Shown here piece by piece: positions 1 through 13,597 of a DNA stretch of 18,988 bases; positions within the stretch are counted from its first letter, which is position 1; each line of letters opens with the position of its first letter. This stretch comes from Fomitopsis serialis (Eukaryota > Basidiomycota > Agaricomycetes > Polyporales > Fomitopsidaceae), in contig NW_025955604.1 in NCBI RefSeq assembly GCF_022376445.1, positions 1-18,988 of the forward strand, given 5' to 3'. The notes beneath the pieces were generated by a model, which worked only from the letters and a program-made list of their open reading frames with translations, did not search any database and had not been told where the DNA came from. The translations under genes and the position numbers were made by a program.

Positions 1-795
1 CTATCGCTATCAGTGTACGTTCGGCTGGGGTAGTAACGAACGTGCGGCGCACGTAGTACACAGCCTACGTGGATGTCCAATTACTTCATCACACAGTTGG
101 CCCGGCGTAAACCTTAGACTCTTGTAGGGGCAAAACTCCGCGACCGGTTCTCCGACGCCAAGTTGGCGTCGCATCGGCATAACCGCGCAAGGACCGCTTT
201 ACGAGGCCATGGCGGAACATATCCATGAAGCGTACTTACCGTGACTTACTAAGTCAAGGACGTGTTGGACGGAGCCACAGGCCGCATCAAGACGCTTTCC
301 CCAGACCGTACCGCGGATGCTTTCTATCATCAAAGTTCTGAATGAAGATGCCATCGAACGCCCATGTCTTGTAATCATATCGACACTCCAAACCATCCGG
401 TTCGCAGGTCTTGTTGGGGGCACCTCGCGCTTACCGTCTCGGAAGCGCTCGCTGTCCCGCGCTCGTAGACAATGCTCTGTCGAGGCGCTCGTGCCTCGTG
501 CCTCACCAGACCGTCAAGACATATATGCGCGGCATTCGGAGAGTGATTTGCAAGAGGGATTCTCGGACGTACTGCCAGGGTTTGCCAACGTGAATAACCT
601 TCCTCGAACAATAGCTGGTCATTTATGTGATCAGCTTCAGGAGAGGTATGATCAAACGTGAAAAGACCTGATGGGGCTGTCGTCGCGAGCCCTGGCCACG
701 CCAGAATACATCTAGCACATAATTAGAAAACTGCACATACGCTGGGGTATTACATGAGAGTCACTGCGCTCAAACGACATAGGTACAGACAGTCA
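1..795. other. Unassigned stretch, no supported gene
   Basis: This is the left edge up to the stop of the first family P gene. Open frames occur on both strands (for example 317-661 on + and 199-423 on -), but they overlap each other, show no recognisable motif and have no convincing splice partners. A perfect 19 bp palindrome lies at 153-171. Part of the stretch is presumably the 3' flank of the leftward gene that ends at 796. I see nothing else I can support. Confidence 0.5.
153..171. repeat. 19 bp perfect palindrome (9 bp arms)
   Basis: CGACGCCAA, a single G, then TTGGCGTCG: the arms are exact reverse complements. It lies in unassigned DNA. It could be a dimeric transcription factor site or chance; a one-base centre is too tight for a stable hairpin without opening the inner pairs. 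Confidence 0.5.
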
Positions 796-2273
796 CTAGA
801 ATCTGCGATGATAGGCAATGACCAATCGCCACTTGTTCTGCTCCTGATAGACTTCGTACGTGCCCATGTCTGGCGGGCTTGCACCATCAGGCCCGCTGTA
901 GGTCGTCGAACCTTTTGCAAGGACGACGGTCATTTGCCTGGGATGGAAGAAACTCTACACAGAAATGTCACAAAGGATGAAAGGGTGCAAGAAATACAGC
1001 TGTGCTTACCGCGTTCCATTGGTCGACCAGCTCGGCTACTGCAGTACTCTTTCTACTCTTCGTCATTTGATCAACCCCCATCGACACGAGCGCCCCTACA
1101 CGACGCAGTCATCAGTCAATGATTGAGATACCACATGAGAAAGAGCGACGAACCCACTATCCCAACCCTCCGACCCATCTGTGCCGAGTTGGACGTGAGC
1201 GAGCTCGCCAACTTGACATCATGCAAGAACCTCTGCCAATCGTCTTCGAACACATCATGCGTAGCAAACGGATGCGGCGCGACCCTCGATGGCGGCGCGA
1301 CTAGAGGAAAGCCTCTGTCGAGATCTTTGTCCAGACTCTTGACGGACGCAGGCTCGAAAGGTTCGTAAGGAAGATCCGGGCGCGCAGGGCGTCGGAACGA
1401 GGGGGGCGGCGGATCGAGGAGCGCGCCCACGCCCTGGTCTGGCCCGAGGCTGCTCACCAAGGCCCCACTTATCACGCCTCTACCTCTCAATCCCGCAGGG
1501 GACGATCGTATGCCAACATCACGGGTATACTGCAGGAATACGCATCAGCGTCACCCTACCCCTGCATGGAGGATGTCCCTACAAGTAATTCCCGAGGTGT
1601 CATCCTCGGAGACAGGCGTCCTAGTCCTAGGCGGGAAGAGGGGTAGAGGCTTGTGCTACTCAAGTGTTAGGGCCTCCGCAAACGCACATAGGATACGGGT
1701 ACATACCTCTCGTACATCTGGTTCCTGTCACTGTATCCAGAAGTCGGCGCATAACCGGGAGACGCATAGTTCATGCCAGCAGGGGGGATCGCATAATCGC
1801 TGCGAGTCTGATACGACGCGCCGGGCTGGGAAGCATAAGGACTATGCAGCTGATTACCTGCCCCGGAGGTCCCTGCATATTCGGCATACGGTTGGCTGGG
1901 CATCCCCGACGGTGGTTGCCCTGCATAAGGCTGGTGGAATCCGCGGGTCGATTCATAGGACTGGCGACCCTCGTAAGGCATAGACGCATCCTTGGTCCAC
2001 GGCTCATTTGCGGCATATGCTGCAGTCGATCCCTCGGTCAATATACGCCTCGGGAGTGGGTAAGTAGGCCGAACGAAACTTGCCTTCCTCGCGGAGGAAA
2101 TCGTCGGCAGGAGGACCCCTGTCCGAACGATAGGAGGCATTGGGCGGTGAGCCATACCTAGCCGAGTGATCGTCGACGCCCGTATATGGGGGCGGGACTT
2201 CCCCATAACCAGCACCGATGGGAGGATGGTTATGTGGGCCTTTTTCCGAGGGTGCGTACGCGTCGAGTGTCAT
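796..2273 (-). CDS. Family P protein, copy 1: Pro/Tyr-rich fungal protein of unknown function
   Basis: I recognise no named function. The core is collinear with the gene at 12373-13597: LLDPPPP, RPxLPYxPFEPA, LDxGFPxxAPP, APHPFxTHDV, DWQRFLHDV, then QWNA and FFHPR followed by TVVLA and YSGPDG. The N-terminal half is low-complexity and rich in Tyr, Pro, Ser and Gly. Start chosen at the ATG at 2273. Exons I can place: 2273-2075, 2019-1707, 1529-1154, 1095-1010 and 954-796, stop at 798-796. The first intron (55 nt, GTTCGG...CTGCAG) could instead be a frame break near 2040. Between 1707 and 1530 no clean exon chain was found, so either a small exon plus missing bases or real decay lies there. The introns interrupting the 3' half match the second copy in position and phase. 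The upstream neighbour (-) is the WW gene. Confidence 0.7.
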
Positions 2274-3160
2274 CGTGATAGTAGGGTGCGGTAGTTGCTG
2301 AAGCTTTGGTGGATGTTGTAGCAGGATGATGGGTGCACCGGGGCTGGAGACAGCCCCTGTATATAAAGGCTGCATTATGCAATTACGCGGCCACGGTCCC
2401 AGACAGGCTTTGTGTCAGACGGTCCAACATTATTACTCTGAAGCGAGCGACACCGCTACGGTAGCGAGACGCCTGTCGCTATAGAGTCTCACTGTTGACA
2501 GCCAGCGGCATGATTCGCACTGCATCCTCGAGGTTCGGCCAGATCAATGTATTGCCCTCCGAGACAGTTGCTGTGAACGAGCGGTCGATCGACTGCAGTG
2601 GCCGATCGAAGGCCGACCTCTGAAGCGCTGTTAGAGGTTAGACGGCTAGGAGAGCCCGCAAAGCTGCGCTTATGAAGTGCCTGCTAGACCTGCCTAAACA
2701 GCAAACCAGCCGATCGACATCACCAGCACCCCACAGCCATATGATGGCAGCGAACGCTCCTGCAGACTTCGTATCAAAATCGGCCAAGAAGAGGCGCGAC
2801 TCACCTACCAAGGAGATCGTGTATTGGGCTTTTCGAGTAATTCGGTCACGTCGGTGTAAGAGGCACGAGAGCAAAGATAGATGGGAAAACGCATACGGAC
2901 ACTGATTGCGATAGCCTCGACCGTTGAACACGACCGGTGGTAGCCGTGTATCTTCCCTTCATAACCAATATGCTTCCGCGCGAGGAGCCGCATGCTCCCG
3001 GTCTCAGGCGGCAGTCGTTGATGACTTGAAGTTGAAAATTGTATTGCGAGAGATCGAAGAGCCATTGAACAGCGCGAAGACGAACGCGAACCTATATCAT
3101 GCGTGACCAAACCCACCAAGACGTTTTCACTGCCATTTTCCGACAATATACGAATCGCTA
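2274..3160. other. Gap with a possible small, unresolved + strand gene
   Basis: Nearly 900 bases separate two leftward genes. On the + strand, 2639-2840 reads as a basic stretch with a KKRRDSPTK patch, and 3016-3106 reads as a charged, helix-like tail (DDLKLKIVLREIEE) ending in a stop at 3106, 55 bases before the WW gene's stop. A candidate first ATG is at 2511. Stops between these pieces would need introns that I could not assign with confidence. It may be a small nuclear protein gene or chance. A nested inverted repeat is at 2446-2480. Confidence 0.2.
2446..2480. repeat. Nested inverted repeat / potential stem-loop
   Basis: Outer arms AGCGACA (2446-2452) and TGTCGCT (2474-2480) enclose an inner pair CGCTAC (2454-2459) and GTAGCG (2461-2466). 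Both pairs are exact reverse complements. The site lies about 170 bases upstream of the start of the leftward gene at 2273. Role unknown. Confidence 0.4.
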
Positions 3161-6100
3161 TCATGCCGGGTACCCGCTCCTTCGTCCGCGCTTCGGCCTT
3201 GAACCACGTCTCCTTCCCCCCTTGGATCGCGACGCATCGCCTCCTTCCATATCAGTGTCCATCACGAAGTCGCCGTGGCTATCTCCGCCCTGAAGGCCCG
3301 GTTGCTTTGAAGAGAGATCCACTCTCTCGCGAAGGGACGCAGTCGAAGTCTCTGGTGCGATAGGCGCAGCGTCATTGAGCGACAGCCTGTCGAGAAGCGA
3401 CGACCCTGTGCGCCTCATCAGGTCAGGCCGTGCATCGTCAACGCGAACTATTGCCGTACGCCCAGCGACTTCGTCCGGAAGTAGTCTATCAGCTACCGGT
3501 GATTCCTCTGGCGACGCCTTCGTCATCGGGGGCGGACGACGGATACGGACAGGCTTGGACGTCTTCACCGGTTCCTCTAATGGTTGAGGAGCCGGTGCAG
3601 TATGCAACAGGCGTACACGATCCGGGTGAATCCTGGTTGCGCTATTGGCGGGGGAGACATCGCGGGAAGGTTCGACGCCTGGGCGATCCCAGGCAGACGC
3701 GTCGTCTTCACGGACGGGGGCCTCATTCCGGACGTCACGATAGTCGGAGTGCCGAGTTGGCTCGATGTAGACATCACGATTGACGGGGCGAGGAGGAAGC
3801 GACGCAGGCGGCGGCGCCAGGGAAGCGTGACGGTCATTGTACAATGGTCCAAGTCGATCTTCGAGACTAGGTCGCCGACCGCGGGGCCGAACATCCACGG
3901 GACTCTTGCGACCGCCAGGGGGATCAGAAAGCCCGAAGTCAGATTGCCGACCTGGACCAACTGAACCTGGCCCAGTAGCGGATCGAGTGGATTCGCGGAC
4001 GGGCTCCTTGTCTCCTCGAGCATTGTGGTTCCCATTGGATCTCGTGGGTGGGTTCGCACCGTCAGTCGTGCGCCACGAGTCAGGTTCGGTCCTGGCTGGT
4101 CGTTCGGGAAGTTTGTGCATAAGTTCCACTTTCTTTGTATCCTTGCTATGCATCTCGAGTTGTGCCGACTCTTCCCTTGTCATCCAGATGCGAGGCTGTG
4201 TGTCAGGGGGAATGGGGGCAGATGGCTGAGCATGCTCTGGGCCGAAGCGACTCTGCAGAGACTTTAGTCCTCGCTTAGTTGTTCAACGACTCCAAATTGA
4301 CATACCACACGAGGGCCACGATCCTTGCGTTCTGAATAAGAATCACCCCGCGGCCGCGAGAGCAAAGGCGGTCGGTCTTCAACTGGTCGAGCGGGCAATC
4401 TTTCAACACCCTACAATGACAATGTCAGCAAGGGTAAGAGCGAATGCATGCAAGTAAATACTGACGGAATCAACACGACCAGCGCTCGAGACAGACGGAC
4501 GACGAATTCCCAGACGACTATCGTCAAGGGGCACGGCCGATCTCTCTGGACTCCCAAATGGCGGGTCAGGCGACAACGGATAGTCCTGTAGCCTAGGTAA
4601 GGATTTTCGCTTCTATACTAATGCTGACGCATGCTCACTCTGCCTCTGCCAGGTCCAATGCGCGGAGCTGCGAGGGTATTTGCGGGAGGCAGCCTGTCTT
4701 GTAGGGGAAGCGTGCCGTCCGGCTCATGCATAGGCGGTATCTTCCTATTGCCTATGGGGACGAGATTCGTTCCTGATATCGACTTGGGAGGTGGGGGTCC
4801 AAATGACGGCTCCTTCGTAGGGTTCTGGAATAGCGATGAAGTAGACATGAGAACGAGGGCTGCAAGACGAGGATCAAAGGACGGACAACTTCGAGTATCG
4901 GGCGCGACACCGTTCTATGGCCGCCACGGGGAGTTGACGGGCTGCCGATGTTCCAAGAACTCGCATGGGATGGTGGTGGCGGAGGCAGACCTTGCGTCTC
5001 CAGAGGAGGGAAGCGCTGCGAGGGAACATGGCCCATGGGCTCTCGTCCACCTGCCATAGCTCGCGGACCTCTCGGTGCGTCACCAGGTACATCACCCATG
5101 CGATCGGCATACATGGACGAACTCGGTCTGGAAGGGCCGTCAAAGCCACGCTGAGATGGCAGGCTAGCCGGACGGTCGACGTCCATCGGCTCAGGAGCGT
5201 AATCTCTAGGACCCTGTGACGGCAAATCGTCAAAGCGGCTGCCGGGTCTACTTGTCAGAGCAGATCTGATAGGGGGCGGACGACCACGTCCATCGTATTC
5301 GACCTCGCCGATAGTTAAAGGTCCCTGGCGACGGGGCGGAGGCGCGTCAGTAGGTACATCGACATATCTCATTGGTACATCGTCTTCGCGCGGCCCTCGA
5401 GGGGGTATGTCGACGTAGCCACGCCGACTGCCCTCAGCAGCAGGGGTCGGTGGCGGCAAGAGTTCTTGCACTGGAGCATGGCGAGCCTCTCGGAAACGGG
5501 CGCTTTGCGGTGGTAGAGGAACACGCTTGCGAGGACCTGCAACCATGATGCAACAGCGCATATAAGTAGTCAGGCGTAAGATATTCGCGCAAAGGCCACA
5601 GCCACTCACGTTCATCTTGAACAGGTGAAGAGAACCCCGTCTGTGGACGTGCTGGCAGTCCATGCGGTGGTAACGCATCTATGGCGCTACCTCGACGAGG
5701 TGGGAGATCGTCATCACGCTGATCGTCGACTCGCCTTCGCTTGGTGTCATAACCATAGCTGGGATCCATACTATCAGCTTCTCGCCCTCGACGCTGAGGT
5801 ACAGAATCGACTGGCGGGTAGTCATTGAAACCACGTGGAGACGATTGCCTTGGTAAAATCGGGGGTCTCTCTGGCCATGCTCTTTGTCTTGAAGCAGGTG
5901 GCGGAGGAATCGATGCTTGAGAGCTCCCAGGCGACGAGCCGCGAGAGAATCGACGGGCACCGGGTGGGGAAGGCACACGGAGGTGCGGCGGCGGTGATCT
6001 AGTCCCTGCAAGATGAAAACGGACAATGTAAGGAGGGCGACGAACGGAGACGCAGACAAACGAGAAAGTGGAAAAGGGTGACTCCAGGGTGAATGTCCTT

Positions 6101-7387
6101 GCGCCGCGTACGAGAAGAGGTCGGGTAATGGGAGAAGGGGACTACGGCGCTCGACTCCCAAGGCTTCTCGAGACAGCCAAATCGACCACGTCCTCCACCT
6201 CGGGAGGAGTTCACACGCCGGAGACGCGATAGATGGGAGGATGCGAATAACGTACTAGGTGCCGACCAGTCATTGGGACCACGACGATTCGTCTGTTCTC
6301 GATCCAAGGATGCGTTTCGAGGAGAGACGTCGAAGTCCATGCGGTCCTGCCGACCACGGGCACGACTGTGGCGAGGCGGAGGGTCCACGTCCATCGAAAT
6401 GCGAGACGAGTGGTTGCCACGTCGTACGTCGGCCAAGTCGCGCTCCTGCGCCCTCGGAGGTGTTTGCTCTCTGCGCGAACGCCCAGACCGCTCCTCGCTT
6501 CGGTAGTCCCGACGAGCAGGTGGGGACAACGACCGTGTGCGACGCCGCTCTGGCAGCGGATGAGGAGATGGCGCCCTACCTGCTGTGTACGAGTCTGCGT
6601 ACGCAGCTTGCACTGGTGAGTGGGCTGTCCGACCGTCACGTCTGTCGCTCAGCTCTGTGCCGCCAGCACCACCAGGAGCCGCAGCAGGACGGTAATGTCG
6701 ATCTTCGTACGAGAGATCGTCCGCAGCCCGTTTCGATTCCTTGCGACCCGTCCGCCGCTCCGGCGAAATAACGCGTCGGGAAGGTGACACACCTTCCCTT
6801 CCGCGCGACACGCCTCGCTCCTTGTCCTTTGCCGGGGACGACTTGCCGCTCACCGGTTGAGTCCAAGTGGACTCGTGCGTTTTGGTATTATAGTAATACT
6901 GTTCGCCCCCACCGCTCCTAGCTTGTCGGAGTTCCCAGTCCGGAGGAAGCGCGTCGTGGTTGCTGCCGGAGACGGGCATCCCGAGGCCATTCGTCCGCGG
7001 CTCGCGCTGTATCATGGAGCTAGCCAGAGTGCTCGCCTGAGCAGGAGACGGATGCACAGGTGCCACGGATAAGACAGGTTTCGGGGGAAGTGCATGAGTG
7101 AGCTTGCCGACAGACTGAGAACGTCGCAGGTGGGGCGAATCCGGATCGCGAGGTGGCGCCGCCGACTGCTTCGAGCCATAGGATTCTCGCTTGCCATGAG
7201 ACGTCGAATAAGAATTTGGAAGCTGAGCAGCGACCTCCTGCTCCGCAGCCTGGTACGAATAGTAGTCCTGCATGTCGTCCTCGTCGCCACCAAGCGAGAC
7301 TGCATCTTCCGCGTCTTCTGGGCCGTGCTGGGCAGTCTGCTCGTCGTCCTCATGTCCCCAGTCGAGCACCTCCGCATCGTCCTCCAT
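3161..7387 (-). CDS. Large WW-domain protein, Ser/Arg/Pro-rich and mostly disordered
   Basis: Start ATG at 7387; stop at 3163-3161. Proposed exons: 7387-6112, 6005-5610, 5536-4639, 4585-4466, 4410-4306, 4252-3161, with phases that agree if one missing base is allowed near 4890-4905; the product would be about 1295 residues. Residues 1-45 are strongly acidic. A single WW domain lies at about 147-178: LPPDW, then YYYN, then STWTQP, with Trp151 and Trp175 (the 24-residue spacing is slightly long for the family). Downstream are SP/RS-rich stretches (about 190-400), repeated proline-rich segments, and a basic tail with RRRGSRPKRGRR. WW domains bind proline-rich ligands; the RS/SP content suggests a nuclear or RNA-processing role, which is inference. 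Intron 1 (106 nt, GTACGC donor) is the least certain junction. Divergent from the UNC-50 gene. Confidence 0.8.
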
Positions 7388-7465
7388 GCTGGCGACAATA
7401 TGCAGATGGTGAAAGTGGTCGTCGTGCGGGGGGAAGGTGAATGTGCACAGAGGGAAGGATGAGGT

Positions 7466-7479
7466 CGAATACGTATTCG
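7466..7479. promoter_or_regulatory. 14 bp perfect palindrome in divergent promoter
   Basis: CGAATACGTATTCG equals its own reverse complement. It sits 79 bases from the WW start and about 205 bases from the UNC-50 start. A homodimeric regulator site is possible; no family is assigned. Confidence 0.4.
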
Positions 7480-7514
7480 GCATACGCCGAGACTCCGATG
7501 ATGGACTTGCGCAC

Positions 7515-7523
7515 GATCACGTG
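7515..7523. promoter_or_regulatory. GATCACGTG, E-box of the bHLH (Cbf1-like) type
   Basis: The core CACGTG at 7518-7523 is preceded by AT, matching the RTCACGTG form known for yeast Cbf1. The same 9-mer, inverted, occurs in the divergent promoter between two BTB genes at 16767-16775. Confidence 0.4.
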
Positions 7524-7684
7524 CTCGTACTGCGCGAGCGTGACGGTGTCGCCGGCTGCAGGTTGCTTGAGGCAGCTCGACCGGCAGACAGCGACGACCG
7601 ACGGTGGCGACAGCGACGAGGCTGCATAGACGTCCAGCTGTCGTGTACTAGGCTTTGTGCTTGCACTTCTTGCTTACCCAGGAC

Positions 7685-8841
7685 ATGTCTGTCCTTCCTC
7701 TCAGTTCACCTACGTTTCCCCGCAATGGCAGTCCAAGTCCAGGACCCATGCGGTCGTCTGGATCTCTCTCGAACCGCATTCCAGTCATATTCAGACGACT
7801 CGCGCGCTTTCAACAAATGGTGTGCAATTTTCTGACCGAAATCTCCTGATTCCACTCATGCTGGGAAGTAGGACTTCGAGCTGGCGGCTTGGCAACTTAC
7901 ATACCTATGTCTGGCGCCCAAGAGAGTGTGAGCACTTCCTAGTAGAAAACACAAGGTGGCATTGACGATTGCTGCTAGCTATCGTAATGTCTATTTTCAT
8001 AAACGTGAGGTCAACAATAGTTATCATGGACGTTCGTACTCATGTCGAGTTTATACAGAGACGAAGAACACATGGGCGAGAGACGACCCCGCGATTCTCA
8101 TTCTCATTTCAGGATGTCTCGCAGGTTCGTCTGGTGCGGTTAGATGAGACACAAGTGATATTGACCTTAAGATTCATAGTGTCTGCCGTTGCATGGTCCG
8201 TGGTGTACTCGTACTCACCGTTCCAGGCAATCGAGCTTGCATTCCTGATGATCCTCCGAGACTACCTCTTGGTCGGTGCCATCATGGCGACGATACTGTG
8301 GTATGATTCATAGTATGGCAATGAGTCTTGTGCGAACTGATGAAAGTGTCTTTACTTAGGTTGTTCTCCAACAAAGCTCTACTCAGTCCACCATCGCATT
8401 CTGCCCCATCGGACTCGGCGGTTGAGTGGGCGTATGCCTTCGATGTGCATACGAACGCGTTCTTCCCACTTTACCTCACGCTATATCTCGCGCAGTTGTT
8501 CCTGGTGCCGATTGTGCTGAGAAGCAATTGGATATGCCTGTTCATCTCCAACACTCTCTACCTCGCTGCGTAAGCCGTCGTCTACATCCAGATGGTATGT
8601 CACTCATGCAATCATAGTTTTGCACAGTACACCTACGGGGTTTACTTGGGGCTGAACGGTAAGGATGCTGCGCAACTCTACTCCAATCCATATTAATTGA
8701 CGTCCTTGGTTAGCTCTGCCATATCTTGTTCGCACGGAGATCCTTCTTGCACCGCTACTTCCGCTGTTCACGGGATACATTATATCATTATTGGGCTTCA
8801 ACATTGCAAAGCATGTTCTACCTATGTATTTCGGCTCGTAA
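7685..8841 (+). CDS. UNC-50 / Gmh1 family Golgi membrane protein
   Basis: A multi-pass membrane protein of the early secretory pathway. The animal UNC-50 is needed for receptor trafficking, and yeast Gmh1 associates with the Arf exchange factor Gea1 (family knowledge). Eight exons were placed by homology and splice sites: 7685-7819, 7872-7927, 7979-8004, 8059-8124, 8180-8300, 8360-8569, 8618-8658, 8714-8841. Spliced length is 260 residues, close to the usual length, with no frame break. Family landmarks: VYRNVYFHKQTKNTWARDDP across exons 2-4, a hydrophobic span ending ATILWLFSN, VEWAYAFDVHTNAFFPLYL, VLRSNW, NTLYLAAFAQYTYG and LLGFNIAKHVLP. Introns are 51-59 nt; intron 4 uses an unusual GTTCGT donor and exon 3 is only 26 nt. 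About five membrane segments are visible. It is followed 286 bases later by calcineurin A. Confidence 0.93.
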
Positions 8842-9127
8842 CAACACGTATTGTAGCCTTTGCACACTATTATTCTGGGAAGCTGTGTCGATCCGGGTAC
8901 CTCCTAGGATGCAGTGCGGTACAGCCCGATGGAAAGGCAATACAGAGTAACAAACGGTCTTAATGACGAGGTCTTATCGAATCAGTGGGACATTGAGGCT
9001 CCGCTGATGCGTCCTATTAACGTTTGTAATCTGGTCTTTGCTGTCGCGACAGGGCGATCGTGGTCAAGGTATCCCGCTTCAATCTTCACCACGACCATCT
9101 CCTCCGGCCGCTCACTACCTGTCGACG

Positions 9128-11612
<2,485 letters not shown>

Positions 11613-12372
11613 GCACGGGGAGGGTAGCATGTATTGCATCGCATTACATTGTGGATAGGGATGTGGATGATTTGTGTACCGTGACTGGACTGGTGTCGGC
11701 TCCTTTGCATATGTTGGAATTTGTCCGTGTAATGTGCACTTTCGTGTATAATCTTTGTTCTCCACTGCATTTACGATTTCAAGGTCGCCACACAATCCTG
11801 ATATGTCGTGGCATGCCGGTGGAAGAGTGTCGGTCGGCAGGGCTGGAGTTCGGTCCGTCCTTCACAATAAAGTGCGGTGCTAGAAGGCCCGCTGCGCAGC
11901 TACATAGTGCACCAACTATGAATGCCTTTACGCGTGGCGTTCAATGTTTAAGGTACGTAGCATACTCAGTGCTCCATGTATACTGATCGCGCCCTTTCTA
12001 AGTAACTGAGGTCAACCCCTGGTACAACGGATGCGCAAGCTCTATGTCAGTATGGTACTGAGGGATGCACGATTTCGCACGCCTTTCACGTTCCTTGGAG
12101 TCTCACTCCAACTGCGGACTGACTGCGCCCCTGTTCATACAGCACTGCGGACAATGGTGCCGGTTGTCAGTCAGACAGCCTATTTGCCAGACGGCCCCGA
12201 CCCGTAGCCACAAATCCACAGCCGCCTCTTCATTACTGTCAGCGGATGTCATTCGCGGGAATCAACCCCTATCGAACTGCGAGTTCGGTATCACATAAAA
12301 GTGGGGCGTGTTGGCTATAGCTCTGCGAACCATATACACCAGCTCTCATCCCCAGTCAAACACACAACAGCC
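11613..12372. other. Intergenic: calcineurin 3' flank and promoter of family P copy 2
   Basis: No coding signal was found in 760 bases. The left part is presumably the calcineurin 3' UTR. Close to the next start, CATAAAAG (about 12294-12301) is a TATA-like element roughly 75 bases upstream of the ATG at 12373. Open frames running through here are short and without motifs. Confidence 0.5.
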
Positions 12373-13597
12373 ATGCCTTATCATAATGAAGACGAGGACA
12401 CATACTCGGAGAAAGCCTACGAGGATCCCCGGTATCGCACTCAGGATATGCGACCAATGCCACCTCCGCCATATGCCGATGTCAACCGAGCGTATGCCAG
12501 GTATATGTTTGACATTCTCTGAATTCATATACTCACAGGATTTGTAGCGGTCCATCTTGTGGTCCCCAAAGCTCAAGTACCAGTCACATGCAGGGCATGC
12601 CTACCCAGGCTCGGACTATCCGGTTAGTTCGCAGCTTCTTGAACCATTCTTAATGCTGATCCCGGGCATGCAGGCTGATGCGTCTCCGGGCCGTCTAGCA
12701 CGTCCAACGGGAGCGGCTCTGGGGGCATGTCTGGCATGCTGAGGAACCTAGCTCCAGGACAAAGCATTGCGTCCCTGCTCGACCCTCCGCCTCCGCCCTT
12801 CCTACGCGCACCTCGTCCCAACCTTCCTTACGGACCCTTCGAGCCCGCGGCTCTGACCAGCCTAGATGATCAGCTTGACAAGGGCTTCCCGCCGCTTGCA
12901 CCGCCTGCCGTGACGGCGCCGCATCCGTTCGTGACACACGATGTGGCCGACGAAGACTGGCAGCGATTCTTGCACGACGTTAGAATCGCCAGCTCGCTCT
13001 CACCGATCGAATGCGCCAAGGCGGGCGTGGCACCGATAGCAATGAATATCGGCTTAATGGGTGCGCCGCTGTCCTCTCGACTCAGGGATACGCTGATGTT
13101 TACTCTGGCGTACCTCGGGTAGGCATGCTCGTCTCCAAGGGTATTGAGAAGCGGATGAGGAACAAGAAGAGCGACGCGATCGGCGAACTCATCGAGCATT
13201 GGAACGCTGTGAGTCTCTCCCACTATCCTTTCGCTCACCTATAAGTAATAGCCAAAGGCAGCACTTCTTCCATCCAAGACGTGTCACTGTGGTCCTGGCC
13301 CAAGGTTCGATGGCTTATAGCGGACCCGAGGGCGTACCCCCACCGGACATGGCACTGTACTCAGCCGCCCTTGCACGCGACAACGAGATCATGTCGAACA
13401 GCTCAGACGAGGAGGTACGGCAGGGCCAAGGTGTCTTGGGTGGGCGAAGAGAGCGTCGTGATGCCAGCTGGAACTTCACTCACGTGCATGCCGGTTTGTA
13501 CTGGTATCCTCTTACTCCCATCCTGCTATGTCCAAACCAAAGTAGCCCGGCAGTTGTTTCCAGACGGATTGCCGTGCTGCAAGGTCTCGTTCCTTGA
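12373..13597 (+). CDS. Family P protein, copy 2: most complete member, unknown function
   Basis: Exon model: 12373-12500, 12548-12622, 12674-13060, 13123-13208, 13262-13597. Start at MPYHNEDED. Two single missing bases are inferred, one in exon 2 (around 12555-12570) and one near 12685-12690 in a GG run; with them the length is 337 codons plus stop. The N-terminal part is Pro/Tyr-rich. The core holds LLDPPPPPF, RPNLPYGPFEPA, APHPFVTHDV, DEDWQRFLHDV, VAPIAMNIGLMG, VSKGIEKRMRNKK, WNAHFFHPRRVTVVLAQG and YSGPEG. No membrane segment or enzyme motif was recognised. The W(N)xxFFHPR stretch, with conserved introns on both sides, looks like the heart of the domain. After about 13412 the reading is uncertain. 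The 3' end as read overlaps the antisense BTB gene by 86 bases. Confidence 0.75.

Larger units (their letters stand above)
7388..7684. promoter_or_regulatory. Shared divergent promoter, WW gene / UNC-50 gene
   Basis: The two start codons face away from each other across 297 bases, so both promoters must lie here or overlap the 5' ends. The region holds a 14 bp palindrome (7466-7479) and a CACGTG site inside GATCACGTG (7515-7523). Confidence 0.6.

Noticed and set aside
6259..6771. Long + strand open frames opposite the WW gene
   Set aside because: They are antisense shadows of a GC-rich, Arg/Ser/Pro-coding exon; no motif, and the - strand has the WW domain and consistent splicing.
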